Assembly: GCF_018919395.1 (NCBI RefSeq)
Contig: NZ_JAHLME010000007.1
Coordinates: 62,001 to 126,000 of the forward strand
Length of the DNA: 64,000 bases
Source of the DNA: Geomonas azotofigens
GTDB lineage: Bacteria; Desulfobacterota; Desulfuromonadia; Geobacterales; Geobacteraceae
Reading direction: 5' to 3'
Made by a program: the position numbers and the translations under genes. Numbering within the stretch: the stretch's first letter is position 1; the number at the start of each line of letters is the position of its first letter. This document shows positions 37,933-47,466 of the stretch, piece by piece. The notes beneath the pieces are model-generated. The model made no database searches. It had not been told where the DNA came from and was given only the letters and a program-made list of their open reading frames with translations.

Positions 37933-38621
37933 AACGAAAACTTGCATTGCTGGTCGCGGTGCTCTTGATGAACGCATCGTGCGACCAGTCCCACCTGCAG
38001 CAGGCGCAGGTACCGGTGACTCCCTCGGTTTCGGAGTCGGACCGGGCGTTGCTGACCTGGGCAGAGGGGAGCGAGAAGCAGGGAGAGAAATCCCCCGCGA
38101 CACCCCCGGCCGTGCAGATGGATCTGCCCAAGGCGGCAGAACTTGACGGAAGGAAGAAACTGGTTCCCGCCATCTACGCCACGTTCGCCCGCAGGACAAC
38201 ACCTGCCCGGGCCAAGTGGCTCGCGGAAATCTGCTACGAAAAGACGGAGGGAACGAAATTCACGCCGCTGGATCTGGCTGAGATAGCTCTGGCGGAAACA
38301 GGCGGACACAAGCTCTCCTCGAGAGCGGTATCCCCCAAGGGTGCCCTGGGGGTCTGGCAGTTGATGCCGGAGCGGGCGGAAAGCCACGGCTACACCCCGC
38401 AGGACATGTGGGACGACGAGAAGTGCGCGGAGGCGGCCGTCAAGGAGCTTTACGAGAAGCTGGACATGGCCAAGGGCAACATGGCCCGGGCCAAGAGGCT
38501 CTACTGCGGCACCGGCCCGGCGGCGAAGGCCTACGACAAGATCCGCAAGCGCTTCAGAACGGAGATACTGCGGGAGATGCAAAGGGGCATGCTGATGCAG
38601 CAGGTGGCGGTCAACGGATAG
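37929..38621 (+). CDS. Lytic transglycosylase-like lipoprotein
   Basis: A 230-residue protein with a signal peptide and a possible lipobox (LMNASC, Cys near residue 18), a Pro-rich linker, and an SLT-type lysozyme-like domain: IALAETGGHKLSSRAVSPKGALGVWQLMPERA, matching the E-S-x-(n)-GLMQ pattern with Glu as the catalytic acid. It probably acts on peptidoglycan from the inner face of an envelope membrane. No Shine-Dalgarno is seen before ATG 37929. A terminator follows at 38657-38692. Confidence 0.75.
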   Translation: MKRKLALLVAVLLMNASCDQSHLQQAQVPVTPSVSESDRALLTWAEGSEKQGEKSPATPPAVQMDLPKAAELDGRKKLVPAIYATFARRTTPARAKWLAEICYEKTEGTKFTPLDLAEIALAETGGHKLSSRAVSPKGALGVWQLMPERAESHGYTPQDMWDDEKCAEAAVKELYEKLDMAKGNMARAKRLYCGTGPAAKAYDKIRKRFRTEILREMQRGMLMQQVAVNG

Positions 38622-38656
38622 TCCTTTTGCTGTTTGAGCAATGGTTGTGCTATAGT

Positions 38657-38692
38657 GGGCGGGTTCTTTCGGGGACCCGCCCTCTTTGTTTT
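38657..38692 (+). terminator. Intrinsic terminator after SLT-like gene
   Basis: GGGCGGGT pairs with ACCCGCCC across ten bases, followed by a T-rich stretch TCTTTGTTTT. It lies just before the LEA14-like gene. Confidence 0.7.
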
Positions 38693-38720
38693 CGGGCTAA
38701 CACCTTTTCAGGAGTCTGTA

Positions 38721-39215
38721 GTGAGAAAAATTTTCGCCCTCTTGTTAGTCGTCGTCCTTCTTTCCGGATGCAGCAAGCTGGTCAATGCCCCGGTGGTCAC
38801 CGTGCAGGATCTGAACGTGGTCTCGGTGGATCCGACCGGCGCCGGCATGGAACTGTACCTGCGGGTGCAAAACACCAACAGCTTCGACGTCAAGCTGCAG
38901 GGGTACAGCTATGACATCAAGATCATGACGCTGCCGCTGGCCAAGGGAGGCGCGCGGGAAGAGATCAACTTCCCCGCCAACGAGGAGACCGACGTCCGCA
39001 TCCCGATCCGCATCACCTATGCCGACCTGCTGGAGATCCTCAAGCGCAAGCCTGATCCGGACAAGATCCCGTACCAGCTCGCGGCCGGTCTGGACCTGGA
39101 GACCCCGGTGGGGCAGATGACCGTGCCGGTCAAAAAAAACGGCACCTACGCCATTCCCAAGAAGTACCGCCCGGCAGCCATCTTCGGCAAACTCGCCGAT
39201 CTTTTGAAATTCTAA
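38721..39215 (+). CDS. LEA14-like (WHy domain) lipoprotein
   Basis: A 164-residue lipoprotein: signal peptide ending LLSGC at about residue 17, followed by one water-stress/WHy beta-sandwich domain (DLNVVSVDPTGAGMELYLRVQNTNSFDVKLQGYSYDIKI). These bacterial LEA14 relatives are linked to desiccation or envelope stress, with unclear mechanism. GTG 38721 is chosen because AGGAG lies six bases ahead and the signal peptide begins there; the longer frame to 38634 overlaps the terminator. Confidence 0.8.
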   Translation: MRKIFALLLVVVLLSGCSKLVNAPVVTVQDLNVVSVDPTGAGMELYLRVQNTNSFDVKLQGYSYDIKIMTLPLAKGGAREEINFPANEETDVRIPIRITYADLLEILKRKPDPDKIPYQLAAGLDLETPVGQMTVPVKKNGTYAIPKKYRPAAIFGKLADLLKF

Positions 39216-39223
39216 AAAAACTT

Positions 39224-39300
39224 GGCCACGGAGAAAATCTGAGGACATCTGAGAAACCTGGACGGGATCTTGGCATGGCCCGTCTATCCCGTGGCTTGGC
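39224..39300. repeat. CCACGGAGAAAATCTGAG element, copy 1 (worn)
   Basis: GGCCACGGAGAAAATCTGAG followed by a related GACATCTGAGAAACC; the right arm is reduced to CCCGTGGCTTGG. The intact relative is at 47977-48093. Confidence 0.6.
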
Positions 39301-39315
39301 CTTGATGGAGATGTC

Positions 39316-41214
39316 ATGAACGTTGTAGATATCACGGGGCTTTCCAAGAGCTTTGGCTCCCGTGTCTTGATGGACTGCGTCACCTTCGCCGTGGGAGAGG
39401 ACGAGCGGGTGGGAGTGATCGGCGCCAACGGCGCCGGCAAGTCGACGCTCCTTACCATCCTTGCCGGCGCCGAGGACCGCGACGGCGGTTCCATCGCCAT
39501 GAAACGCGGGGCCTCGGTCGGCTACCTGAGCCAGGAACCGGTGCTCGACGACACGGCCACCGTCGCGGCCGAGATCGAGAGCGGCCTCACCGCCATCCGT
39601 GCCGCCATGGCGAGCTTCAACGAACTTTCCGAAAAGATGGCGGGGAACCCGCCCGACATGGACCGCCTGCTCGCCCGCCAGGGGGAACTCACGGTCTGGA
39701 TCGAGCACCACGGCGGGTGGAACACCGACCACCGTGTGCTGGAGATGATGACCCACCTGCAGCTTCCCGACCCGAACCAGGTGATCGGCACGCTTTCCGG
39801 CGGCACCAAGCGTCGCGTCGCGCTGGCGAAGCTCCTGTTGCAGGCGCCCGAACTGCTGCTCCTGGACGAGCCGACCAACCACCTGGACGCCGACACCACC
39901 CAGTGGCTCCAGGACCACCTGAAGGCCTACCCGGGCGCGGTGATGCTGATCACCCACGACCGCTACTTCCTGGACCAGGTGGTGACCCGGATGCTGGAGC
40001 TCGAGCGCGGCGCCCTCGTCTCCTACCAAGGGGGATACTCCACCTACCTCACCCAGAGAGAAGAGCGGCTCATGAACGAGGCGAGCCGCCGCTCGCGCCT
40101 TTTGAACCTGTTGCGCATCGAGACCGACTGGATCCGGCGCGGCCCCCCGGCGCGCTCCACCAAGCAGAAGGCGAGGATCGACCGCTACCACGCGCTCGAA
40201 GAAAGCGTCTCCGGCCCGGGGCGCCGCGACCTCAAGATCGGCTTCAACACCGAGGAGGGGCTGGGCGGGACGATCCTGGAGCTGGACGGCGTCGTCAAAG
40301 GGTACGGTGAGAGGACGCTGGTGAACCGGCTCAGCTTCGGCATGAAGCGCGGCGACCGGATCGGCGTGATCGGTCCCAACGGCTGCGGCAAGACCACCCT
40401 GATCCGGATGATCATGGGGGAGGAGGAGCCCGACCAGGGAAAGGTCGTTGTCGGCAAGAAGACCAAGATCTCCTACTTCGACCAGCTGCGCGAGGTGCTC
40501 GATCCGAACCAGACCATCTACGACTTCTTCGGCGAGGGCGACTACGTGACCACCGCCAACGGCGAGAAAAGGCACAAGATCGGCTACCTGGAGGACTTCC
40601 TGTTTTCGGGGGAGGATCGCAGGCGGCCGGTGGGGAGCCTCTCCGGCGGCGAGAAGAGCCGGCTCATCCTGGCGAGACTCATGCTGCAGGACTCGAACCT
40701 GCTGGTCCTGGACGAGCCGACCAACGACCTGGACATCCCGACCCTGCAGCTTCTGGATGCCTCCATCTCCGCCTTTCCCGGCTGCGTCCTCATGGTGACC
40801 CACGACCGCTTCTTCCTGGACAAGGTGGCGACCGGCGTGTTGGCCTTCGAGGGTGATGGCGAGGTGGTCTTCTACGAGGGGAACTACAGCAACTACCGGG
40901 AGCGCAAGGAGGCGGACCGCGTGGCGGCAGCCGCGCAGCGGGTCGAGAAGAAGGAGGCCCAGGCGTCCAAGGTGGAGAAGCCCAGGAAGGGGCTCACCTA
41001 CGCCGAGCGGATCGAACTGGAAAAGCTGGAGGGGAGCATCGAGGTGCTGGAACAGGATTTCGCCCGGGTGCAGGAACTTCTGGGGGATCCCACCCGCTAC
41101 GACACGGTCGATGGGGGCATCGCCGCCATCACCGCCGACTACGGCAGGCTGGAGGCGGAACTCGCCGCGGCATACGGGCGGTGGGAGGAGTTGGAGACGA
41201 AGAAGGGCGGGTGA
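39316..41214 (+). CDS. uup: ABC-F family ATPase, Uup type
   Basis: A 632-residue soluble protein with two ABC ATPase domains and no membrane helices. Walker A loops are GANGAGKS (about residue 38) and GPNGCGKT (about 356), each with an LSGG signature and LLLDEPTNHLD / LVLDEPTNDLD Walker B. The C-terminal 90 residues are charged and helical, the coiled coil typical of Uup. ABC-F proteins act on ribosomes or DNA metabolism and are not transporters. Another ABC-F member lies at 51451-53085. Confidence 0.92.
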   Translation: MNVVDITGLSKSFGSRVLMDCVTFAVGEDERVGVIGANGAGKSTLLTILAGAEDRDGGSIAMKRGASVGYLSQEPVLDDTATVAAEIESGLTAIRAAMASFNELSEKMAGNPPDMDRLLARQGELTVWIEHHGGWNTDHRVLEMMTHLQLPDPNQVIGTLSGGTKRRVALAKLLLQAPELLLLDEPTNHLDADTTQWLQDHLKAYPGAVMLITHDRYFLDQVVTRMLELERGALVSYQGGYSTYLTQREERLMNEASRRSRLLNLLRIETDWIRRGPPARSTKQKARIDRYHALEESVSGPGRRDLKIGFNTEEGLGGTILELDGVVKGYGERTLVNRLSFGMKRGDRIGVIGPNGCGKTTLIRMIMGEEEPDQGKVVVGKKTKISYFDQLREVLDPNQTIYDFFGEGDYVTTANGEKRHKIGYLEDFLFSGEDRRRPVGSLSGGEKSRLILARLMLQDSNLLVLDEPTNDLDIPTLQLLDASISAFPGCVLMVTHDRFFLDKVATGVLAFEGDGEVVFYEGNYSNYRERKEADRVAAAAQRVEKKEAQASKVEKPRKGLTYAERIELEKLEGSIEVLEQDFARVQELLGDPTRYDTVDGGIAAITADYGRLEAELAAAYGRWEELETKKGG

Positions 41215-41281
41215 TCCATTGACGATCAACAATCTAAATTTTAACCAAAATCGGTGATGGCGAGCAATCGCTGTCGATACG

Positions 41282-41323
41282 GCAAAGGCTTCTGGAGACG
41301 CTCTCTCAGAAGCCTTTGCTTTT
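41282..41323 (+). terminator. Intrinsic terminator after uup
   Basis: A 13-base stem, GCAAAGGCTTCTG with CAGAAGCCTTTGC, across a 12-base loop, followed by TTTT. Confidence 0.75.
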
Positions 41324-41342
41324 CGCTGTGCGGCACCGTTAA

Positions 41343-41372
41343 GGGGACTGGCACCTGGCGGAGCCAGTCCCC
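41343..41372 (-). repeat. GGGGACTGGC hairpin, repeat family member 2
   Basis: GGGGACTGGC faces GCCAGTCCCC, four bases after the stop of the Hda-like gene, in the same place and orientation as the copy after queH (159-187). It may serve as terminator, though no long T run follows here. Confidence 0.6.
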
Positions 41373-41376
41373 CTCG

Positions 41377-42084
41377 TCAATTGCTTTTAAATATTTCCTT
41401 GGCCAGCCTCAAGCTCACCTTTCTCTTGGTGGCGATGGCGGTGCGGTTGATGGTCTCCAGCGCGTAGACCAGGGACGGGATGTCGCGGCGCACCTTCAGG
41501 AGCATCTCGTCGATCACCTCGTCAGGCAGGGTCATCTGCCGGTCCTCGGCGAGTTTCTTCAGGATCATGCGACGGGATTCGTCGTCGGAGACGTCCATGC
41601 GGGCCACGAGCCCCCACAAAAGGCGGCTGGTCAGGTGGCCGTCCAGGTGCGGCAGCTCTTTCGGCGGCGTGAGGCCGGAGATGGCGATCTTTCTTCCTGA
41701 ACTGTAGAAGGCGTTGAACAGTTCCCAAAGCTCGACCCTCAGCTCCTGGCGGTCCGGCAACAGGTCCAGGTCATCGAGGATGAGCGCCTTGGCGCCGGCG
41801 AAGTGTTCGGCAAGGCGCGAGGGGCCCTCGCTGCGGCAGCTTTTGCCGTAGAGGGCGTCGGCGTCGCGGAAGGAGAAGTACCTGCCGTCGATTTCGCTGG
41901 AGAGGGCGGTCAACAGGTGGGTCTTGCCGGAGCCTTCGGGACCGTAGACGTAGAGGAGGTTTTCCGCGTCGCTGCCGCTGGCGAGCCGCTGGGCGAACTG
42001 GTAGGCGGTCTTGTTGCCGCCGCAGACCACGAAGTTCTCGAAGCAAAAGCGGGGCACGACCGGGAAATCGAAGATAAGCTGCAT
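41377..42084 (-). CDS. DnaA-related AAA+ protein (Hda-like)
   Basis: A 235-residue protein resembling only the AAA+ module of DnaA: FENFVVCGGNKTAYQFA, Walker A YGPEGSGKTHLL, Walker B LILDDLDLL, then sensor regions. It lacks the C-terminal helix-turn-helix that binds DnaA boxes, as does Hda, which with the sliding clamp promotes ATP hydrolysis by DnaA. The N-terminal MQLIFDFPV may be a clamp-binding motif (QL.(F)) as in Hda. Its start is two bases after the ruvB stop codon, so the two are co-expressed. Confidence 0.85.
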   Translation of the reverse strand: MQLIFDFPVVPRFCFENFVVCGGNKTAYQFAQRLASGSDAENLLYVYGPEGSGKTHLLTALSSEIDGRYFSFRDADALYGKSCRSEGPSRLAEHFAGAKALILDDLDLLPDRQELRVELWELFNAFYSSGRKIAISGLTPPKELPHLDGHLTSRLLWGLVARMDVSDDESRRMILKKLAEDRQMTLPDEVIDEMLLKVRRDIPSLVYALETINRTAIATKRKVSLRLAKEIFKSN

Positions 42085-42086
42085 CT

Positions 42087-43100
42087 CTAAAACAACCTTC
42101 CCTGCGGCGGCTCCGGTGCGATCCTGCCGAAATGATGATAGGCCGCGGCGGTGGCGACGCGCCCACGCGGGGTGCGGTTCAGGAAACCGTTCTGGATCAG
42201 GAAGGGCTCGTAGACGTCCTCGATGGTATCGCTCTCCTCGCTGATGGCCGCAGCGATGGTGTCCAGCCCCACCGGCCCCCCCCCGAACTTGTCGATGATG
42301 GTCAAAAGGATGGCGCGGTCCATGGTGTCGAAGCCCATGTCGTCGATCTCCAAAAGCGCCAGCGCCTGGTCCGCCACCTTTCGGGTGATCACGCCGTCGG
42401 CGCGCACCTGGGCGAAGTCGCGCACGCGACGCAGCAGGCGGTTGGCGATCCTCGGCGTGCCGCGGCTTCTGCGCGCCAGTTCCAGGGCGCCATCGGGCGC
42501 GATCTCCATCCCGAAGATGCGCGCGGAGCGGGTGATGATGAAGGCGAGTTCGTCGTGGGTGTAGAACTCCAGCCGGGAGATGACGCCGAAGCGGTCCCTC
42601 AGCGGCGAGGAGAGGAGCCCGGCGCGGGTGGTGGCGCCGACCAGGGTGAACTTGGGGAGGTCGAGCTTGATGGTGCGCGCGCTGGGGCCCTGGCCGATGA
42701 TGATGTCGAGCTGGAAGTCCTCCATGGCGGGGTAGAGGATCTCCTCGACCACGTGGGAGAGTCGGTGGATCTCGTCGATGAAGAGGACGTCGTGCGGCTC
42801 GAGGTTGGTGAGGATGGCGGCCAGGTCGCCCGGGCGCTCGATCACCGGACCCGAGGTGGACTTGATGTTCACCCCCATCTCGCAGGCGATGATGTTGGCG
42901 AGCGTGGTCTTCCCCAGTCCCGGCGGGCCGTACAGCAGGACGTGGTCCAGGGCCTCGCCCCTGCCGCGCGCCGCGTCGATGAAGAGCCCGAGGTTCCCCT
43001 TCGCCTTTTCCTGTCCCACGTAGTCCGCCAGCGCCCGGGGGCGCAGCGATGCTTCAAGGAGGTCGTCTTCGGATCTCTCGGCGCTGATAAAGCGGGTCAT
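42087..43100 (-). CDS. ruvB: Holliday junction DNA helicase RuvB
   Basis: RuvB is the hexameric motor that drives branch migration with RuvA. The 337-residue protein has [12 protein letters not shown], Walker [13 protein letters not shown], Walker [10 protein letters not shown], and the winged-helix end RTPRGR. GGAGAGGT precedes the start. In this genome ruvB is separated from ruvA and ruvC by a hybrid kinase and a transglutaminase-like gene. Confidence 0.97.
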   Translation of the reverse strand: MTRFISAERSEDDLLEASLRPRALADYVGQEKAKGNLGLFIDAARGRGEALDHVLLYGPPGLGKTTLANIIACEMGVNIKSTSGPVIERPGDLAAILTNLEPHDVLFIDEIHRLSHVVEEILYPAMEDFQLDIIIGQGPSARTIKLDLPKFTLVGATTRAGLLSSPLRDRFGVISRLEFYTHDELAFIITRSARIFGMEIAPDGALELARRSRGTPRIANRLLRRVRDFAQVRADGVITRKVADQALALLEIDDMGFDTMDRAILLTIIDKFGGGPVGLDTIAAAISEESDTIEDVYEPFLIQNGFLNRTPRGRVATAAAYHHFGRIAPEPPQGRLF

Positions 43101-43169
43101 ACCTCTCCTTGCCGGCGGCTTGTGCCGCCTGAATGCAGGGAGCCAAATTATAACAGTTGAAGGTAAAGG

Positions 43170-45509
43170 TCAAGGGGCATGCCCGGCCGGCGCGGCCGCC
43201 TGCATCAGCTCGTGGGTCTTGGTGAGGAGCACCTTGGCGGAGAAGGGCTTGGCGAGGAAGGGCGCATCCCACTGGAGGATGTCCTGCAACGAGGCCGACC
43301 TCGCCGGGTAGCCCGAGATGAACATGACCTTGAGCCGCGGCTGCTGTTCACGGATCACCCGGTACAGCTCCGGACCGCTCATCCCCGGCATGATGACGTC
43401 GGAGACCATGAGGTCGAACGAGGTGCCGGCGCACGCCTCCAGCGCCTCGGGACCGCTCCCCACGCTGACCACGCTGTAGCCCTGATCCTGCAGCGCGCTT
43501 TCCAGGAAATCGCGCACCGCCTTCTCGTCCTCGACCACGAGGATTTTCCCGACGCCACGGGGGATCGCGGCCGCTTCGGGTGCGGGCTGGGCGGTCTCGA
43601 CCCTGTCGATGCGGGGGAGGTAGATCCGGAAGGTGGTTCCCCGTCCCGGTTCACTGTACACCGAGATGCTCCCCTGGTGCTGCTTGACCACGCCGTGCAC
43701 CGTGGAGAGCCCCAGCCCGGTCCCCTCGCCGGGCCCCTTCGTGGTGAAGAAGGGCTCGAAGATGCGGGACCTTGTCGCCTCGTCCATGCCGGAGCCGGTG
43801 TCGCTTACCGATATCACGGCGTAGCGACCTGGCGGCATCCCCTCCTCGAGCCAGCGGTCCGAACTCTGCAGCACAGCTCCGGTGGTCTCGATGGTGATGG
43901 TCCCACCAGGCGCCATGGCATCCCGCGCGTTCACGGCGAGGTTCAAGAGGACCTGCTGCAACTGCGCGGCGTCCGCCCTGATGCAGAGCTCCTCCGGGGC
44001 CAGGTTCACCTGGAACTTGATGTCCTCGCTGATCAGGCGGCGCAGCATCTTCGATTGCGACAGCACCTCGTCGTTCAGGTTCATTTCCTTCATGGTCAGG
44101 ACCTGCTTGCGGCTGAAGGCGAGGATCTGGCGGGTCAGATCGGCGGCACGGGTGGCCGCGTCGAGGACGCCGTGGATCGCCTTGGCCCCCTTCGTGTCAG
44201 CGGGGATGTCGTACAGCGCTATCTCGGCCCCGCCGATGATGGCGGTCAGCAGGTTGTTGAAATCGTGCGCTATCCCCCCCGCCAGCACGCCGATTCCCTC
44301 CAGCTTCTGCGCCTGGAGCAACTGTCGCTCCAGCATGTTGCGCTGGGTAATGTCGAGGAAGGTGACCACGCAGCCGACCAGTTCGCCGTCACGCAGGATC
44401 GGGTGGGACCAGTACTCGACGGGGATGGCCGTGCCGTCCTTCTTGCGGAAACTCTCGTTCAAGGTATGGCTGCCGTGGCCGGCGGACAGCGTTTGGCAGA
44501 TGGGGCAATCGCGCTCCTCGATGGCGGCTCCATCCGAGTCGGTGTGCCCGAGGAAGCTGTGCATGTGGTTGCCGACGATGTCGTCCGGGGCGTCGTATCC
44601 CAAAAGCCGGACACAGGCTGGGTTGCAGAAGGTGCAGGTCCCCTCGCGGTTGATGGCGAAGATCGCCTCCGCGGTCGAGTTGAACAGCAGCCGGATATGC
44701 TCCTCCCGTTCCGAGAGCGCTTCTCTGACGCGGATTTGATCGTCCAGGGCCTGGCGTAACTGCAGGGTCCTTTTGGCTACCGTCTCCTCCAGTTCGTGCT
44801 TGGTGATCAGCGTGGTTGAGAAGCGTTCCGCCATCTCGTTGAAGGCGGTGCCGATTTCGGCGATTTCCCGATGGGGGTCCTGGCGAACCCGGCTGGAGAA
44901 GTCTCCCGAGGTGATTTCGCGGATGCCGTCGAGCAGCGGCGTGATGGAGCGGTTCAGCAGCCTGCGGACGATGGCGAGGCCCAGGAACAGGGCCACCAGC
45001 GACCCCAGTACCACCGCCATCGCCGTCCTGATCACCAGCGTCCGCTCCGTCTCGGTGATCCGTTCCAGGTCGATGCCGACGGCGACCACCGCGATCTCCC
45101 TCCCCCCGGCGAGCGAGGTTATGGTGCCGAAGGTCATTTCGCTGCGGGCGGAGCTCTCCTTGGACTGGGCGCGCACCGGGAAGTCGAATTCCTTGACGCC
45201 GCCGGTGACCTCTTTCATCCAACGTGCCGCGAGGACCTCACCGTCCAGGGACTTGACCATGATGAACGCCACTTCCGGGTCCGCCGTGGCCGCCTCGAGG
45301 ATATGCCCGACGTGTTTCAGTTCGCCGGTGGCCAGCGGGGAATAGATCTCGCTGGTCACCTGGCGCCCGACCATCTCCACCCGGTGCTCCAGGTCGTTGC
45401 GGAGGGTCGCCCTTTGCTGCGAAATGAAGAAGAAGCCGATGGTGCTGCCCAGCGTCAGGATAACGATGAGGAGTATCAGGTTGATGGAGATGTTGAGGCT
45501 CAGGCGCAT
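43170..45509 (-). CDS. Hybrid sensor histidine kinase with receiver domain
   Basis: A 779-residue membrane kinase: TM1 (about residues 7-30), a periplasmic sensor domain to about 165, TM2, HAMP, a PAS domain (about 270-400) with an unusual Cys pair (ERDCPICQTL), HisKA with the phospho-acceptor H415 in GGIAHDFNNLL, ATPase domain, and a C-terminal receiver with D704 (LMVSDVIMPG). ATG 45509 follows AGGAG and starts the signal-anchor helix; the longer frame to 46061 runs antisense-like through the next gene and is not credible. It lies between ruvB and the transglutaminase gene. Confidence 0.9.
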   Translation of the reverse strand: MRLSLNISINLILLIVILTLGSTIGFFFISQQRATLRNDLEHRVEMVGRQVTSEIYSPLATGELKHVGHILEAATADPEVAFIMVKSLDGEVLAARWMKEVTGGVKEFDFPVRAQSKESSARSEMTFGTITSLAGGREIAVVAVGIDLERITETERTLVIRTAMAVVLGSLVALFLGLAIVRRLLNRSITPLLDGIREITSGDFSSRVRQDPHREIAEIGTAFNEMAERFSTTLITKHELEETVAKRTLQLRQALDDQIRVREALSEREEHIRLLFNSTAEAIFAINREGTCTFCNPACVRLLGYDAPDDIVGNHMHSFLGHTDSDGAAIEERDCPICQTLSAGHGSHTLNESFRKKDGTAIPVEYWSHPILRDGELVGCVVTFLDITQRNMLERQLLQAQKLEGIGVLAGGIAHDFNNLLTAIIGGAEIALYDIPADTKGAKAIHGVLDAATRAADLTRQILAFSRKQVLTMKEMNLNDEVLSQSKMLRRLISEDIKFQVNLAPEELCIRADAAQLQQVLLNLAVNARDAMAPGGTITIETTGAVLQSSDRWLEEGMPPGRYAVISVSDTGSGMDEATRSRIFEPFFTTKGPGEGTGLGLSTVHGVVKQHQGSISVYSEPGRGTTFRIYLPRIDRVETAQPAPEAAAIPRGVGKILVVEDEKAVRDFLESALQDQGYSVVSVGSGPEALEACAGTSFDLMVSDVIMPGMSGPELYRVIREQQPRLKVMFISGYPARSASLQDILQWDAPFLAKPFSAKVLLTKTHELMQAAAPAGHAP

Positions 45510-45586
45510 GAGGGCTCCTGCTGACCCTCTGCTGGAGGGCGGGGAGTCCGGCACTGTTGTCCAGGGCGTGGGTGCGGCACCGGCGG

Positions 45587-46606
45587 TCAGTGTTCCCGGA
45601 ACTTCACGGTGTAGGCGAAGGTGCCAGGGCGGCAGTAGTCGAGGCTCTTTCCGTCGACTTCGGCGTATGGATACATGAAATAGTTGACCCTCTCCTTGTT
45701 CCCCTCGGTGAAGACGATGCCGCGTCCACCCTTTTGCAGCACGATGCGGAACTCGTCGACGGCGCCAAAGAAATATTTGCGATACGGCTTCGCCGCCGCC
45801 GGGCTCAGTTTCTTCTCGTACACGGCCTTGGTGACGTCGGCCGGGTCCACCGGGACCCACCCCGTGCCGGGAAGGTAGAATTCCGCCCAGCAGTGGTGGC
45901 CGTCGGTGATGTCCGTCTGGCCCGGCCGCCCCAGCCTCAGCCCGAAGACCTCGCGGGCCGGTACGCCGGCGGCGCGGGCCAGCGCCACGTACAGCGTGCT
46001 GAGGTCGGCGCATTTGCCGCTGCGTGCGGCGAGCGTCGCCTGGACGTTCCCGACGCCGCAACCCGGCACGTTGGGGTCGCGCCTGGTGTTGTCGACCACC
46101 CAGTCGTACACCGCACGCGCCTTGGGCAGGATCCCCTTCTTGCCCTTGGTGATCTGGCGCGCGAGCGCCTTCACCTTCTTGTCATCCGAGGGTATCCAGA
46201 ACTCGGACTGCACGTATTTGGCCACCTCGGGCGGGATGGGGACAGCTTTCTCCTCTAGCCTGGTGACCTTGCGCTCCATGGCCGTGGCGTCGAAGGTCAC
46301 CGTCAGTCGACGCTCTTTTTGGGGGCCGCGCCATTGGGTGTAGAGGTAGAGCGCGCCGCTTTGCGGCTCACGAGACAGGGTAAAGGTTGAGTAGTTGCCG
46401 TCGAAATGCAGGTTTTCGATCTTCTGGTTCAGGTCGGAGGTGGGGTAGGGGAACCACATCTTCACATCTTGAGCGTCCTGGGGCGAGGTCACCGTTATGG
46501 CGAAAGTCACGTTACCGCTTCGCTGTTTGCTCGGGGCACAAACAGCTGTCATTGGAATTGCCAGGACAGTCAAGAAGACAACTGCCGCCGTAATAACTGC
46601 GCGCAT
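45587..46606 (-). CDS. Exported transglutaminase-like domain protein
   Basis: A 339-residue protein with a signal peptide (cleavage near VCA, residue 23), a beta-rich N-terminal domain, and a transglutaminase-like core with the catalytic Cys in RSGKCADLSTLYVALARAAGVPAREVFG, the His in DGHHCWAEFY and the Asp in WVPVDPADV. The triad appears intact. Bacterial members are often proteases or peptidases; the role here is unknown. AAAGGAG supports ATG 46606. It sits upstream of the hybrid kinase on the same strand and may share its transcript. Confidence 0.85.
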   Translation of the reverse strand: MRAVITAAVVFLTVLAIPMTAVCAPSKQRSGNVTFAITVTSPQDAQDVKMWFPYPTSDLNQKIENLHFDGNYSTFTLSREPQSGALYLYTQWRGPQKERRLTVTFDATAMERKVTRLEEKAVPIPPEVAKYVQSEFWIPSDDKKVKALARQITKGKKGILPKARAVYDWVVDNTRRDPNVPGCGVGNVQATLAARSGKCADLSTLYVALARAAGVPAREVFGLRLGRPGQTDITDGHHCWAEFYLPGTGWVPVDPADVTKAVYEKKLSPAAAKPYRKYFFGAVDEFRIVLQKGGRGIVFTEGNKERVNYFMYPYAEVDGKSLDYCRPGTFAYTVKFREH

Positions 46607-46773
46607 GGATTCTCCTTTCCTTGATCAAGACTCGAAAACTCGGCATTGGATCAACTCTTGACTAGTATATCTCGCGGCTTTCTACAATCAATGAACAGCA
46701 GTTGAGGTGAAAGTGATGAGGCGGGGACAGCTGTTGTCAGGGCCGGAGCGGGTTTTAGTGCTCCGGCGCCTTC

Positions 46774-47373
46774 TTATTTCATCAGTTTCTTCAGTGCCTG
46801 CTTAAGAAGTGACTCCACGGTGGCCTCTTCGGGAAATTTGAGATCAGCCAATGCCTTTTGTACTACGTTCTCCTTGTAGCCCAGGTTGATCAGCGCAGAG
46901 AGGACGTCCTCGCGGATCTCCGGCTTGGGCGGCGCGGTTGCAGCCCCGGGTGCCGCGGCCGTGATGCCGAGCTTTTTCATCTTTTCCTTTAGTTCCAGCA
47001 CCAGGCGCTCGGCGGTTTTCTTCCCTATACCCGGTATCGCGGAAAGCCTGGCGATGTTGCCGGTTACCAGCGAGTCCGAGAGTTCGGCCGGTTCGCTGTT
47101 GGAGAGGATGCTGTTGGCGAGCTTGGGGCCGACACCGGAGACGCCGATCAGCAGCTGGAACAGCTCCTTTTCCTGCTGGGTGCGGAAGCCGTACAGGTTG
47201 ATGGCATCCTCCTTAACGGAGGTGTGGACCTGCAGGGTGGTCGTGCTCCCCTCGGCGGGGAGGGCGTAGTAGGTGGAGAAGGGGATGAAGACCTGGTAGC
47301 CCACGCCGTTCACGTCGAGGATGACGTAGTCGGGGGCCTTGTGCGCGATCTTGCCGGTGAGAAGGGCGATCAT
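46774..47373 (-). CDS. ruvA: Holliday junction DNA helicase subunit RuvA
   Basis: RuvA binds the four-way junction and loads RuvB. The 199-residue protein shows the N-terminal OB domain MIALLTGKIAHKAPDYVILDVNGVGYQV, the helix-hairpin-helix motifs GVGPKLANSIL and GIGKKTAERLVLELK, and the C-terminal domain ALINLGY. Length is normal. It follows ruvC on the same strand. Confidence 0.96.
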   Translation of the reverse strand: MIALLTGKIAHKAPDYVILDVNGVGYQVFIPFSTYYALPAEGSTTTLQVHTSVKEDAINLYGFRTQQEKELFQLLIGVSGVGPKLANSILSNSEPAELSDSLVTGNIARLSAIPGIGKKTAERLVLELKEKMKKLGITAAAPGAATAPPKPEIREDVLSALINLGYKENVVQKALADLKFPEEATVESLLKQALKKLMK

Positions 47374-47435
47374 TTAAAACCTCGATGGAAAATTGGTGAT
47401 TGATCAGGCATGACCTTCCGCCAAGACATTCACAA

Positions 47436-47460
47436 TCCCCTCACCTCTCTGGGAGAGGGC
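47436..47460. repeat. CCCTCACC/GGGAGAGGG palindrome
   Basis: A short member of the CCCTCTCCC/GGGAGAGGG family lies just past the ruvC stop codon, in the gap before ruvA. Confidence 0.4.
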
Positions 47461-47466
47461 GTTTCG

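Noticed and set aside
45510-46061. N-terminal extension of the hybrid kinase frame
   Set aside because: The extension overlaps the transglutaminase-like gene, is low-complexity Arg/Gly-rich, and the kinase has a proper start with AGGAG at 45509.
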